A stretch of 64,000 bases of DNA from Iris pallida (Eukaryota; Streptophyta; Magnoliopsida; Asparagales; Iridaceae): contig JANAVB010016199.1 in the NCBI GenBank assembly GCA_029216955.1, positions 10,867,595 through 10,931,594 on the forward strand, written 5' to 3'. Position 1 is the stretch's first letter; each line of letters begins with the position of its first letter. The position numbers were made by a program, and so were the translations under genes. A model generated the notes under the pieces. It had not been told where the DNA came from and did no database searches. It worked only from the letters and a program-made list of their open reading frames with translations. Shown here one piece after another: positions 35,301 to 47,330 of this stretch.

Positions 35301-36193
35301 CAGAGCTGTTAGCAGATCTTCAAAAGATGGGTATTGAAGTTGTTCTCCCTTCCAGTGTGGCATTGATGGCCAGCATGCAAGTTCAGTCCACTATAGTCGA
35401 GAGGATCCCGATGGCGCAGTCAGCAGATTCCAAGCTTCAGCGACTCAGAACAGAGTGTGAGGCAGGACGAAGACTAGAGTTTTGAATTCATGAAGATGGT
35501 ACGCTTAGGCATGGTAAGCGTCTTTGTGTTTCCAGTGGAGATATCAGACAGGAAATCATGGCAGAGGCTCACAGTTCTCAATATTCCATTCATCCGGGCG
35601 GTACGAAGATGTACCGTGATATCCGACAGCACTTTTGGTGGAATGGCATGAAGCGGGAGATAGCCCGGTTTGTCTTTCGGTGTTTGGTTTGTCAATAAGT
35701 TAAAGCTGAACATCAGAGGCCCGCTGGACTTCTTCAGCCCTTGCCGATTCCAGAATGGAAGTGGGAACATGTGACCATGGATTTTGTGACCGGATTGCCT
35801 AGATCCCCAGCTGGTCGAGATGCTATTTGGGTTATAATTGATCGGCTCACGAAGGTAGCTCACTTCCTCCCGTTCAGAGTTGGTCAGTCGACAGCTCAGT
35901 TAGCAGAGATGTATCTCAGGCAGATTGTCAGGTTGCACGGAGTGCTAGTCAGTATCACCTCGGATAGAGATTCAAGATTCACGTCGTACTTTTGGCGTAG
36001 CCTGCAGGAGAGTTTGGGAACTCGTCTCCAGTTCAATTCAGCATATCATCCACAGACAGATGGTCAGTCGGAGCGTACAATCCAGACTCTTGAAGACATG
36101 TTGCGATCCTGTACACTTGACTTCGGTGGTTCGTGGGAAGATCACTTGTACCTGGTGGAGTTCTCGTACAACAACAGTTTCCAAGCTAGTATC
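32333..36193 (+). pseudogene. Element C gag-pol, first part, with several in-frame stops, ending at the D insertion
   Basis: One frame runs from 32333 to the D junction with stops but no frameshift: TAG 33434, TAG 34145, TAG 34562, TAG 35222, TGA 35483 and TAA 35697. Gag (SRLSRFAPTLVATEYDRAQR) keeps one CCHC knuckle (CSHCRKPGHVVAEC); the second has lost two cysteines. It appears to lack a short stretch near 32640 relative to B. Protease shows [11 protein letters not shown] and [13 protein letters not shown] has FLDD (about 34495), and RNase H follows. Integrase has HPGGTKMYRDI and [14 protein letters not shown]. It breaks at YNNSFQAS where D entered. Confidence 0.92.
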
Positions 36194-37409
36194 TGTAGAA
36201 GCATGGAAATTCACAACCAGAAGACCCATGCGACAGACAATCTATGCGTCAGAGCTCGGACAAAACAACAAAGGCAGCAAATATAGACATGGAAAGAGAA
36301 CTTTTTATTCACACATAAAAGTCTATTACATGTCTAGAGAAGGTTGTACAAAGGAAAACTTCTACAAAGGAAAGATCCTAAGTCTACAGCCAGCGGCCAC
36401 CATACGCCTCCAGATAGGCGCAGCAGCCATCATGCGCCTCCAGTCAGGCGCAGCAGCCATCATGCGCCTTCAGTCAGGCGCAGCAACCACCATGCATCTT
36501 CAACCGGGCGCATCTCACAATGCGCCCTCAGCAAGGTGCATTCTTTCAGCAGCTCAGTTATGTGCATCCCTTCAGCAGCCCAGTTATGTGCTGCTCTTCC
36601 AGCCAGGCTCACCTGGCCGAGCAGGATGAGGGTGGCAATTAACACCCCATCCAGAGAAAGAGCCTCCAAAGCCAAAGGAAGACGGTCAGAGCACCGCCAT
36701 TCCGATCTACGGCTCTTCCAGAATAACGGAGACGAGGCCCGAGCATCCCTATCTTTGGATGCAACAGGCACCTTCCGCCTGCCTCAGAAGCCCTCGACTC
36801 TGCCTTTTGGATGTAACAGTCACCTTCAAGAGCATCAATGACGACACGGCGTCTCATCTTCACCCTCGGGAGCACTTCGTCAACAGAATGCACCCGAGTA
36901 CCCAAGTTCATGTTGGAAGTACGTAAGGGAACGAGAAGCAAACCTTCTCTCCATGCCACTATTTATAGGCCGGGCAGATCAAACCCACGCGCCAAGTGGA
37001 TGGTTCTCCAAATTCCGTACAATAAATTTGCATTTAATGGATGAACCGGATGCCTCAAATTCAGCCAAACAGCTATTTAAAGCACTCGAGGAGCAAAACA
37101 GCCGCATCATTAAAAGACATGTCGGATGCGCCAGCCAGACAGCGCATCACACAGACGCGCCCTTCAGTACCAGGCGCATCACAGAGGATGCACCCCCACG
37201 CGTCCCCATGCCTAGTGGAACACCAATCGACGTGCCCACTCTGCTGTCCATCGAATGTCAGAAACATTAAATGCTGAACTGACAGAGTTGGCAGCACATC
37301 TCCCAAAGTCTGAACAGTTGACAGCTTTTTCAGAAAAATGAAGCGTCGGCAACGTCAGCATCATCATGACTCTACTCCGACGGCTACTGCCACGTGGCTA
37401 CCCAACCAC

Positions 37410-37770
37410 CCGCATGCGCCTCGGCGGCCATGCGCCCAAACCTGCATGCGCCTCAAAAAGCCATGCGCCCCAGACTGCTTTCTGATCCCAAAAGACAGAA
37501 GAAAAGTCTCCATCTGAGGCTCCGCATGCGCCTCAAAAGCCATGCGCCCCAGACTGCTTTCTGATCCCAAAAGACAGAAGGAAAGTCTCCATCTGAAGCT
37601 CCGTATGCGCCTCAAAAGCCATGCGCCCTAGACCGCTCTCTGATCCCAAAAGACAGAAGGAAAGTCGCCTGCATGCGCCTCAAAAGCCATGCGCCCAGAA
37701 TGGTTCGTGACTTCTAAGGTTACGAGCCAAAGTCTCCTCATGCGCCCAATCCAAGGCGCATCCCACCAGA
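37410..37770. repeat. Tandem CATGCGCC-rich repeats in the D LTR
   Basis: A unit of roughly 80 bp built from CATGCGCCTCAAAAGCCATG, CGCCCCAGACTGCTTTCTGA and TCCCAAAAGACAGAAG recurs about three times with variation. The 3' LTR has the matching array at about 53518-53860. The ATGCGCC core continues outside the array in both LTRs and into the first ORF. Confidence 0.7.
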
Positions 37771-38022
37771 TCATCCCCCACCAAATCCGAGATCTCCGAG
37801 CCATGGGTCGATGACACATGTCCTTTGACTCAACTCATCCAAGATCTCAGCAACAGAAAGATCTTCTCCTCTGCTACGTGCCGGCTCACAACAACAGTAT
37901 GAAGAAGTCAATCCCTCGATCAGGGCGCATCACCCATGCGCCTCCATCAGCAATCAACACGTAGCGTCCCCACGCACCGGCGCATCCTACATATGCGCGC
38001 ATGAGCAGCTAACCTGCCCAGC

Positions 38023-38031
38023 TATAAATAG
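38023..38031 (+). promoter_or_regulatory. TATA box in the D 5' LTR
   Basis: TATAAATAG lies about 305 bases upstream of the LTR end, a reasonable place for the retroelement transcript to begin in R. The 3' LTR has the same at 54130-54138. Confidence 0.7.
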
Positions 38032-38339
38032 AGGAATCATTTCCTTCTTCCACACACACGGACAGATACGAATCAACATACCACTTGAGAGGCAGATACA
38101 GACACTCAACGTCTTCCTCCTTCCAGCTAGCTCCAGCACCCAGAGCAATCCAAACCTTCAGAGAACCGATAACCGTCGTCAGCTCGTCAACGGAGTCAAC
38201 GCATTACCACTCGCTCCATCGGCACAAGGGACCCAGATTAAACAAAAGTGTACTTCTAGGGCTACATCTAAGTCCTATATTGTAACACTGTTCTGTTTGT
38301 ATTGAAATTTACATCAAAGAATTTTAATGGCAAACAAGC

Positions 38340-38357
38340 TGGCGACTCTGCTGGGGA
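38340..38357 (+). promoter_or_regulatory. Primer-binding site of element D
   Basis: TGGCGACTCTGCTGGGGA begins three bases after the LTR end. This form of primer-binding site is used by Ogre/Tat-type elements (reported as a tRNA-Arg complement) and differs from the initiator-Met sites of A and G. Confidence 0.75.
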
Positions 38358-38383
38358 CCTCTTTCTCCTCCACCGAGAAAGTT

Positions 38384-39880
38384 ATGTCGCAAGCCGATGA
38401 CGTGAAGGTGGGCTCCTCCCACAAGACGCTGGTCGTACGCCTCAATCAACAGGCGTATGAGGAGTTCATATCTGAAGGCAGTGCGAGTCCTTCGAAGCGG
38501 CTGTCGAAGCCGAAGAAGACCCGTCGAGTCTGGGTGCACAAGGTCGACGCCTTGGGCACCACCACCGAAGGGGATGCGCCAATCCAGCCCTCCCTTCCTG
38601 CTGACGTCCTCAGCAACCAAGATGCGCCCGCTGATATAGCGCATCTCTCGGGGAAATGTGCGGCTAACCACATTCCCCAGCCATCTCCCTCTCAGGCGAG
38701 GAAGATGCGTCGACGGAGCAGGGACGCAGCCAATGCCCCATACATCGTCTCTGATGCACCACAGAAGATCTCTGTCTTTGACAGACTCACTCGCTGTAGT
38801 GGCGAGGAGAATTTGGATTCTGAGTACTACGCGCCCCAGCGGTCTGGTACGAAGAAGTCCAAGGCAGCACGGGCCATGCGTCCCAAACGTGCTATGCCAG
38901 CAACAAGCCAGAAGCATGCGCTCACAATCATGCACGCTGCTGATGGTAAGTTGTACAAGGTCGGCTCGAGTGCTGCGGCACCGAGAACGAGCCGACCTTC
39001 AAAACCCTTGTCTCACTTGGACGCATCTGCTGCGTGCGCAACCAAGTCGAATAAGACGAACAAATGTTGTGGTTCCCCCACTACTGATCGGGATGCCTGT
39101 TTAGTATCAGATCAGGAGGCGCAACACTCACTTGACCACCCCAACGCTTGGCCTTGCCATGCGCTTGAAGGGGGTGCGAAAGTAACACTCTCCTCCAACG
39201 ACTTGCGTAACGTGATCACTCACAAACGCCGGTCAGGAGAGTCGACCAACAAGCATGATACGCATCTCACGGGGCATACTTGTGCGGTGGTCACCATCAA
39301 CTGCTGTTGCAAGACGGCAGTACCACCAAGGCAGTCAGTCTTCCAGCGGCTGCAATCATCGACACCCCTCCGACGTCGCCTTGGGACGAAGGTGTCAGCA
39401 GAAGAGGAGCCAAGGGTTGCTTCATGCAACGTGATCTCCAACTCCTCGTCAGTCCGAAAGACGACTGGCAATTCCTCGTCTTCATCCAAAAGCCAGCCGA
39501 GGAAAACCAAGGCAGCTGTCTCGTCCTCCGGAGTGTTCGAAGGTACTCGGTCGAGGAAGAAGTTCTTGGAGGAAGCTGGGGGTAGTCAGACCCTTGTTGA
39601 GCCTCCTTCCGAAGACGAAGATGTCCAAAGCACAGCTGCGGTAGATCTTCATCCTCGAGGCGAAGTCAGCCTCCCAGAAGCCCCTCAAAACAAGGATGTC
39701 CCCCAGAACACAGCTGGGGGTAGTTCCAGAGACGAAGAGGCCCTTCAAGACGGAGCTGAGGGCAATCAGGCCCTTGCAGATGCGCTCATTGAGAATGACC
39801 TCCAGAACGTGGCTGGGAATGGCCAAATACCAGGAGAAGCGACTCCCCCACATGAGAGTGAGGCCGAGAGTGAAGCCTAA
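38384..39880 (+). CDS. Element D extra ORF upstream of gag (unknown function)
   Basis: The open frame runs from within the LTR end (38327); the first ATG past the primer-binding site is 38384, giving MSQADDVKVGSSHKTLVVRL and about 498 residues. It is rich in Ser, Lys, Arg and Pro, basic in the first two thirds and acidic toward the C-terminus (about 39590-39880). No domain was recognised. Ogre-lineage elements typically carry an ORF1 ahead of gag, and position and size agree. The frame is the same as gag, separated only by TAA at 39878-39880 and nine codons. Its DNA is unusually rich in GATGCGCC/GCGCATC words like the LTR. It is intact, unlike gag-pol. Confidence 0.65.
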   Translation: MSQADDVKVGSSHKTLVVRLNQQAYEEFISEGSASPSKRLSKPKKTRRVWVHKVDALGTTTEGDAPIQPSLPADVLSNQDAPADIAHLSGKCAANHIPQPSPSQARKMRRRSRDAANAPYIVSDAPQKISVFDRLTRCSGEENLDSEYYAPQRSGTKKSKAARAMRPKRAMPATSQKHALTIMHAADGKLYKVGSSAAAPRTSRPSKPLSHLDASAACATKSNKTNKCCGSPTTDRDACLVSDQEAQHSLDHPNAWPCHALEGGAKVTLSSNDLRNVITHKRRSGESTNKHDTHLTGHTCAVVTINCCCKTAVPPRQSVFQRLQSSTPLRRRLGTKVSAEEEPRVASCNVISNSSSVRKTTGNSSSSSKSQPRKTKAAVSSSGVFEGTRSRKKFLEEAGGSQTLVEPPSEDEDVQSTAAVDLHPRGEVSLPEAPQNKDVPQNTAGGSSRDEEALQDGAEGNQALADALIENDLQNVAGNGQIPGEATPPHESEAESEA

Positions 39881-39907
39881 ACCAATCCATCTACTCCTGG
39901 CCGTGTC

Positions 39908-42900
39908 ATGACAGTATACATGGCAGGGGGTGATTCCGAGTCAGATGCGCCGCCGCAGGACATCGTCCAGCGCATAGACTCATTAGAGGAAGGACTCAAA
40001 ACCCTCTCTGCCTCTATGCAAACACTGACTCAAGCAGTGTTTGAGATACGGTCGGCCTTGACCAGAGCACCTTCAACCGGTCCCGACCCAGGAGCCAATG
40101 GGGAGTCGAGTGTACCCCTTCAACGGGTACCCTCAGACACAGAAGCACCCCGGACATCGGAGCCCTCAAACGCTCCACTCCAGATGGTACCACCTTCCCC
40201 GGCTCCTAGCTCCATCGAGGATGTGGTCGAAATGATCAAGGACTTACGGGAGCGCTTCGAGTCCAAAAACAGGCAAGAAGAGCGCCAGAAGATGGGCATT
40301 CCCCAGCCTTATCCCCTCGAGTGGAACAAGGTGGTTTATACCCCGAAGTATAAACCACAAACACTCACGCCGTACGACGGGAAGGACTCTCCGCGTCGCT
40401 ACCTGACATACTTCCAGTCCCAAACGGGACATCTCCCGAAGGAGGATGCGCTACTCACTAGCATCTTTGTTGGTGCCCTAAAAGGAGTGGCGTATGACTG
40501 GTACTACAGCCTCCCCGACAATTCCATATCATCCTTCGACGACTTGACGCGCCTCTTCCTCGACCGCTTCTACGACGGCGGAAAGGACATGTTGATGGCG
40601 TCCCTCATAGAGATACGCCAGAAGGAGAAGGAAACGGTTCGGGTGTTCATCGAACGCTTCCGATAGGCCTGCTTCAGGCTACCTCCAGGCATGCCAGAAC
40701 ATGCGCTCCTCTCCTCTTGCAGCATGAACATGCTGCCTGCAGTGAAGCTCTGGCTCAACTCTACTCCCCCTCCCAACTGGAGCTCCCTGATCATCGAAGC
40801 TGAAGCCGCAGAAAAGAAGGCAGCCAATGCACGTCTTCTAGGTGTCAGCTTCCCCGCCTTTGACGATAAGGGGAAAAAGTCTGCAGCCAACAACCCCGGA
40901 CGAGAGGCAAAGGGGAAACAGGCATTGACTGTTAATGCCTCAAAAGGTGCATCGGCGCCTACTCAAAAGCCTCCACTGGCACCGAGGCCCAAGGAGGTTT
41001 ATTCGTTCAACGACGAAGACACCTTGCAACTCTTTGAAATACTGAAGCAGGATGACAAGATCAAGCTGCCGGACCCGAAGTGACCCGATAAAGTTGGGAA
41101 AGTGGACAACCCGAGGTACTGTCATTACCATCGGTTTGTCGGACACCCGACCAAGGACTGTTATGTCCTCAAAAATTACATCCAGTGCATGATCAATGCG
41201 GATGTAATCTCCATCGATTAAGAAGAGAAGACGGTGTCAGCCAATGTGGTGTCACTCCAGTTCGGCACCTTGCCGTCGACTACCACACAAGATGGCGTCA
41301 TCCCCATCCCTAAGGCGACAATGGAGGTGGTTAACTTACCACCTACCCGTGACAATGTGAGTGGACTCGTCCCACTCACCACATCTCGAGGAGAGGTCCT
41401 ATGGGTCCACCCCGACCTCGTCTCCGAGATGACTCAACCGGAGGTACGTCCTACCTCCAAATCCAAAGGCAGGAAGATCAAGTCTTGCCGCATGGTCTCT
41501 TCTTCAACAGAAGAGGCACTTCCTGTGCAGACGCGTTCACAACAGAACGTCCAACCCGGCGAAGCTACCGCCGAGGTGGTGCCTCCTTGCACCGTCCCTG
41601 CTGTCCAGGAAGAGGGCCCGTCTAAGCCCTCAGCAGCCAATAAGCAGAAGCAGGTGGAGGTTCGTTTCGACAGGCCTCTACGGAAGGAGAATGCTTCGGG
41701 GCTAGCCAAGCCCCACAATTTTGACATATTGGCACAACTGGCCAGCACTCCTGCCCGCCTATCTTTGTTCGAGCTCCTGCGTCTTTCCAAAGACTCCCGA
41801 GAAGCTCTCTGTGAAGCTCTGAAGGATGCCGAATCCTTTCTCAGTCAGGTCAAGCAGCCTGAAGACCTTCCAACTACTTGTGCGCACTGTCATTGTGCGG
41901 ATGAAGTTATCCCAAACATAACTTTCACCCAACAAGACATGTTGCTCAAGTATCACCGACATAACCGGCCGCTGTATTACACGGGGTATGTCGGTTCAGT
42001 CAAGGTGAACCAGATTCAGATTGATCAGGGGTCTTCTCTCAGCATCATTCCAAAGGCACTATTATCAACCCTGGGGATCCCAATGTACCGGCTAGCGCCC
42101 TCCAACACAACTATCAGCGGCTTCAACGCTAGCAAAAGCGAGCTACTGGGCAAAATTCGACTGAAGTGTCACATCGGTAACCTCAAAACTGAGGTGACCT
42201 GCTATGTGGTGGATGCCGAGGTCAATTACAACATCCTGCTCGGTCGACCATGGCTACATGAGTACATGGTGGTGCCATCCACGCTCCACCAATGCATGAA
42301 ATATGTGTCCACCAACGGCGTTATCAGGACGAAGTTCGCAGACATCGATCCTTTCAAAAGGATTGAAGCCTACTTCACCGATTCCAACTTGTACAAATCA
42401 CTTGACGAGGAGGAAGCCAATGATGCTGATGATGAGGCAGATACGGCAGTCGAGCCGGATATAGAGCCTGAGATGACTCCCAATGCCCCTCTGAAGATCC
42501 GACTCAAGGGCAAACCGCCCCAGAAGGTGCCTCCAATGAGCATCAAGCTATCAGGAAAAGCACCAATTCCTGAAGCTCCCCTGAAGATACGCCTCAAAGG
42601 GAAGCCGCCTCAAACATCGGCTCTCCTGGTGGTAAAATTACAGGAGAAGGCACCGATCGCTGGAGGCGCAGTTGAGGCACCACTGAAGGTGCGTCTCAAG
42701 GGCAAACCCCCGCAGTCATCCAAGATGCCCGAGAGGGCTCACATAACTCTCTTGGACCCCAAAATCAAAGCTGTGGTGGACTCTCCTGATCCAACCCCAG
42801 TGCTTACAGATGAGGAGCTTGGCGAATATATCTCTGCTGATGTAGATGCACCCTCCTTAGATGTAAGCCCACGGGATAAAATCTCGTACTTCATCAATAA

Positions 42901-43543
42901 TAGAGTGTCTTTTAATTATTCTTGTTTTCCACATTGGAATGCCATGTATACATTAGATAACGCTCTACGGTCGTTGCAAACACAAATAACGACCGTCCAT
43001 AATGTAAATCGAGTAGTCCCGTCTCAAGGAGTCTGCTACATAGTCCCTCCACGAAGTCGAGACGAAGGATCCATCATCCTTGGTAAAGGCAAGCGTCGTC
43101 AAGACCTCCCGCCGCTCGAGCCAGAACCAGATGCCGGCAGAATGCAACTCTATCGGTACACGGATAAGGCAAAGTACCTCATCCAAAAGATGGGCTACGA
43201 CCTAAAAAGCGACAAAGGCCTAAACCACGGCAAAGGTCGACGTCTCCCTCTCCGGCTTCCAACACCCGAAGGAAAGCCACAGGACTACTACAACAAAACT
43301 CGATGGGGGATAGGCTATGTCACGCCGCCATCAACTCCAGAGAGTTCAGACGCAGAAGACGTAGAACATTCTCACTCGTCCGAAGCTTCGACTTGGGATT
43401 CCGATACCAGTATCGGATCAGTCTTCAGGAAAGTGCTGTCAGCTAACATGACATCAGCACAACCTCAAAGAGGCGAAGACGAAGACCAAGCGCCGGAACC
43501 CCTTGAAGAAGAACCCTGGGCTCAACGCCTAGGACAACAATAG
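39908..43543 (+). pseudogene. Element D gag-protease region with four in-frame stops
   Basis: A single frame from ATG 39908 is broken by TAG 40664, TGA 41081, TAA 41219 and TAG 43541. Gag has a coiled N-terminus (QRIDSLEEGLKTLSASMQTL), a capsid-like segment (LTPYDGKDSPRRYLTYFQSQ, ALKGVAYDWYYSLP), and a zinc-knuckle-like CHYHRFVGHPTKDC near 41120. The aspartic protease shows VNQIQIDQGSSLSIIPK and NYNILLGRPWLHEYM (about 42000-42270), with QGSS in the place of the usual DSGA-type active site. A linker repeats APLKIRLKGKPPQ four times (42480-42720). The pol frame follows directly. Confidence 0.88.
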
Positions 43544-46500
43544 GAGTCCCGTTTCGAATTACGTGAACCTCCCACCGAGGATGAAGTCGAGCAGATCGAC
43601 CTTGGAGATGGGTCTTCTTCCAAACCCATCTTCATCAGCAAAAGCCTAGAAGGAGAAGACCGAGAATCTTTAATCCAACTGGCTAAGGAGTATATCGACG
43701 TCATCACCTGGAGCTACGAAGATATGCCGGGACTTGATCCCCAAATTGCGATGCATAGGTTGAATATCTTTTCTGATGCCAAGCCTATCAAGCAACAACA
43801 GCGGCACTTCCGTCCGGACATCATGAACGCCATCGATCAGGAGGTAGATAAACTCTTGACTAGCGGCTTCATCCGTGAAGAGCAACACCCAGATTGGGTA
43901 GCCAACGTCGTACCTGTTACCAAAAAGAATGGGAAGATACGAGTCTGTATCGACTTCAGAGACCTCAACTCTGCTTGCCCGAAGGACGAATTCCTACTTC
44001 CAATCACTGATGTGATGATCGACAACACGTGTGGCTTCGAACGCATGTCTTTTATGGACGGGTATTCAGGCTACAATCAAATCAAGATGTTCCCCGATGA
44101 CGCAAAACATACGTCATTCAGGACTCCAAAGGGCATTTTCTGCTACACAGTAATGCCCTTCGGTTTGAAGAATGCCGGTACGACATACCAACGAGCTATG
44201 AGCACCATCTTCCGTCAACATCTTCGCAAGACAGTCAAATGTTATGTTGACGACATCGCGGTCAAGAGCCGCTTTAAAAGAGATCACTTACAGGACCTGA
44301 AGACAGTCTTTGATCTCATGCGAGCACATCAACTCAAGATGAATCCCGCTAAATCCTTCCAGGGGTTTCTAGTGGAAAATTCTTGGGCTTTGTCATCACG
44401 GCAAAAGGCATTCATGTCGATCCCGAGAAAACCAAAGCCATCCTCAATATGGACCCTCCGAAGAATCTTCGAGAACTTCGGGGCTTACAGGGACGTCTGG
44501 CGTACATCCGGAGGTTCATAGCAAACCTCTCCGGCAAATGTCAACCCTTCATCCAGCTCATGAAGAAGGGAGTCTCTTACGTCTGGACAGAGGAATGCCA
44601 AAAGGCTTTCGACGACATCAAAGCCTACCTAACGAGCCCTCCAGTTCTGGTGGCACCCGTCGCTGGCAAACCATTCCTGCTCTACGTCCGTGCCATGGAT
44701 CATTCCCTCGGCGCCCTGCTAGCTCAGAACATCGACACAGGCTATGAGCAAGCAATCTACTACCTCAGTCGAACCCTGATCGGGGCCGAACACCGGTATA
44801 ACCCCATTGAAAAAGAGTGCTTGGCTCTGGTATTTGCCATCCAAAAGACTCGTTATTACGTCTCGGGCCAGACAATTCACGTCATTTCCCGAGTCAATCC
44901 GCTCAGGGTCCTCATGACGAAGCCAGGATCACTGAACTCCCGGCTAGCCACATGGGCGATCTTGCTAACGCCATACAACATGGTGTTCGTTCCACAGAAG
45001 GCTGTTAAGGGTCAAGCTCTGGCCGACTTCTTAGCTGCACACCCCATCTCGGAGTCCTCAAGACTCTATGAAGACATCCCGGATGAGGTCCAAGAATCAA
45101 ACGTCACCGAAGAAGGCTCCGTCTGGCAGATATTTTTCGATGGCGCTTCAAGAACAGGCCCCAAAGGCCAGATCATCGCAGGAGTGGGGGTAGTCTTAGT
45201 CTCTCCCGATCAGCTAGTCATCCAGCGTGCTTACTCTCTTTCGAAGCCGTGCTCCAACAATGTTGCCGAGTACAACGCGCTCATTATGGGACTCCAGCTG
45301 GCGCAACAGCTGGGGGTGGATCATCTGGAAGCCTACGGCGACTCGAAATTCGTCATAAACCAGATCCGAGGGCAATACGAAGTTCGCCATGAAGATCTGA
45401 CCCCTTACCATGAAGTTGCATTGAACATCATTTCAACCTTCACCGGGTTCTTCATCGAACACGTACCTCGTCTACAAAACCTAGAGGCTGATGCTCTGGC
45501 TGGCCTCGCAGCCTCGTTAGCAGCACCCCTTGGGACTCAAAACTACGTCACGATGGTTGGGCGAGACTTGGTTTGTCCTAAAAACAACCTATGCTTACGA
45601 GTGGACCATGCCATGCCAACAGGTACTGGTGTTAATGTCCGAGACTGGAGGTTCCTGTTCATCGACTACGCCGTCTACGGAATTCTCCCAGAGGACCCGA
45701 AGGAAGCCATCTCAGTCAGGAGACGTTCTCTTCGATTCTACTATGATACAGCCACTAAAATGCTGTACCGACGCTCCTATGATGGGATCCTCCTTCGATG
45801 CCTGTCCAACGAAGAGGCGACCGAAGCTCTTCGAGAAGCTCATGACGAAACTTGCGGAGCTCATCAACCTGGTCCTAAGTTACAGGATCGACTGCGACGT
45901 ATGGGCTACTATTGGCCAACCATGGCCGCTGATGCTGTCGACTATGCTAAGAAGTGCCATGCGTGCCAACTTCACGCAGACTTCATTCATACGCCGTCAG
46001 AACCACTACATCCTACAGTCGCCTCCTGGCCCTTCGAAGCCTGGGGCATGGACATTGTAGGACCGATTAACCCTCCTTCATCAAGGGGGCACCGCTTCAT
46101 CCTGGCCATTACCAATTACTTCTCCAAGTGGGCAGAGGCAGTCCCATTGGCAGAAGTAAAGAGCTCCAGGGGGGTCAGCTTCATCAAACACCATGTCATC
46201 TACCGCTTCGGAGTACCCCGGAGGATCATCCACGATAATGGTCCTCAGTTCATCAGCCATATTTTCAGCAGATTCTGTGACAAGAATCGTATTCAAAACA
46301 TGGCATCAACCGCCTACAATCCGGCAGCAAACGGATTGGCCGAGGCGTTCAACAAAACTATCGTTAGGTTGCTCAAAAAAGTCGTGTCATCTAACAAACG
46401 CGACTGGAACAAAAAGCTGGGCGAATGTCTTTGGGCCTACCGCACAACGGTACAAACCCCAACAGGCAGCACACCATTCTCCCTGGTCTATGGGAGTGAA

Positions 46501-46902
46501 GCTGTACTGCCTTTCGAGATCCAGATACCCTCACTCCGCGTAGCAATCACAAACAAACTCACAGAAGAGGACAATCAACGTCGTCGTCTGCGGGAGCTGG
46601 AGGCACTTGACGAAAAGCGTCTCCTAGCTCAACAACGTATCGAACTCTACCAAGCCCGTATATCACAGGCTTTCAACAAGACGGTCAAATAGAAAACTTT
46701 TCAAGTTGGCGACCTGGTTCTGGCAGTCAGGAGGCCGATGGTGTTAACTCACAAGACGCCAGGGAAGTTCGAGCCCAAGTGGGAAGGACCTTTCATCATT
46801 GAGACGGTATATTCAAACGGTGCTTACCGCCTCGCCAAACCCAATGGGGACTTGTTCATGATGCCCATCAACGGCAAGTTCCTGAAGAAGTACTACTCTT
46901 GA
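43544..46902 (+). pseudogene. Element D pol: RT, RNase H, second RNase H, integrase; one frameshift and one stop
   Basis: RT continues in the gag frame (VCIDFRDLNSACPKDEF, catalytic YVDD near 44250). A 1-base loss in the G run near 44362 shifts the frame, and RT resumes as GFVITAKGIHVDPEKTKAIL. A first RNase H (LLYVRAMDHSLGALLAQ) is followed by a second one (IFFDGASRTGPKGQ, AEYNALIMGLQLAQQLG, YGDSKFVINQIRGQY), the dual arrangement of Tat-lineage elements. Integrase has an HHCC region (about 45860-45990), GMDIVGPINPP, HDNGPQFISH and AANGLAEAFNKTI. TAG at 46690 precedes the last 70 codons (FQVGDLVLAVRRP), and the frame ends at 46902. Confidence 0.92.
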
Positions 46903-47033
46903 CAGCTTTCAGATATGTGCTTCCACAAGGGGATCTATGGACCCAATCATCAGGATTCACAGACAATTCCCTTCCGACAAAACCATACGCTTTCGGAACC
47001 CAGCTGTTCCGTAGCACCCTCCAGTAGAAAGAC

Positions 47034-47330
47034 AACCACGTCCACATCACCTCTGAGTTGTCCCTCTACATCCAGCAAAGCGGAATCTTATACTTCGTAA
47101 GCCTACGCTACCCCTCATGTTTACTACGTCCACATTACCTCTGAGTAAACATCTCGTACAAACAACCCTTGAGTTGTCGTACATTGATCGCAGAACTTCC
47201 ACGTCCATGTCACCTCTAAGTTGTTCAGCGTATTCCCCAGGATCATTCCTACCACGTCCATAATACCTCTGAGTAGGAAGATTCTATTATTTGAACCTCA
47301 ATGATTGCCACGTCCACATTACCTCTGAGC
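47034..47330. repeat. Five spaced repeats of CCACGTCCACATNACCTCTGAG
   Basis: The word, with small variation, occurs near 47036, 47124, 47199, 47252 and 47309, separated by unrelated spacers of about 30-65 bases. It lies between the pol stop (46902) and the end of the antisense gene (47546), a transcript convergence point. Function unknown. The rest of 46903-47545 shows nothing else recognisable. Confidence 0.65.

Larger units (their letters stand above)
36194..38336 (+). repeat. 5' LTR of element D (2143 bp)
   Basis: It is rich in ATGCGCC/GGCGCAT words, especially at 36400-36540 and 37400-37780. Near its 3' part TATAAATAG (38023-38031) is a good sense-strand TATA box. A mirror TATA (CTATTTATAGG on plus, about 36958-36968) faces the other way. 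It is nearly identical by eye to 52284-54443. Confidence 0.92.

Noticed and set aside
36060..36841. Plus-strand ORFs across the C-D junction and D LTR (and their repeats at 52318-52947)
   Set aside because: They read through LTR repeats (MRLQ.GAAAI pattern from ATGCGCC words) and appear in both LTRs; not independent genes.
38324..38935. 203-residue minus-strand ORF opposite the D extra ORF
   Set aside because: It is a shadow of the longer plus-strand ORF with no domain, no separate promoter and no splice signals.
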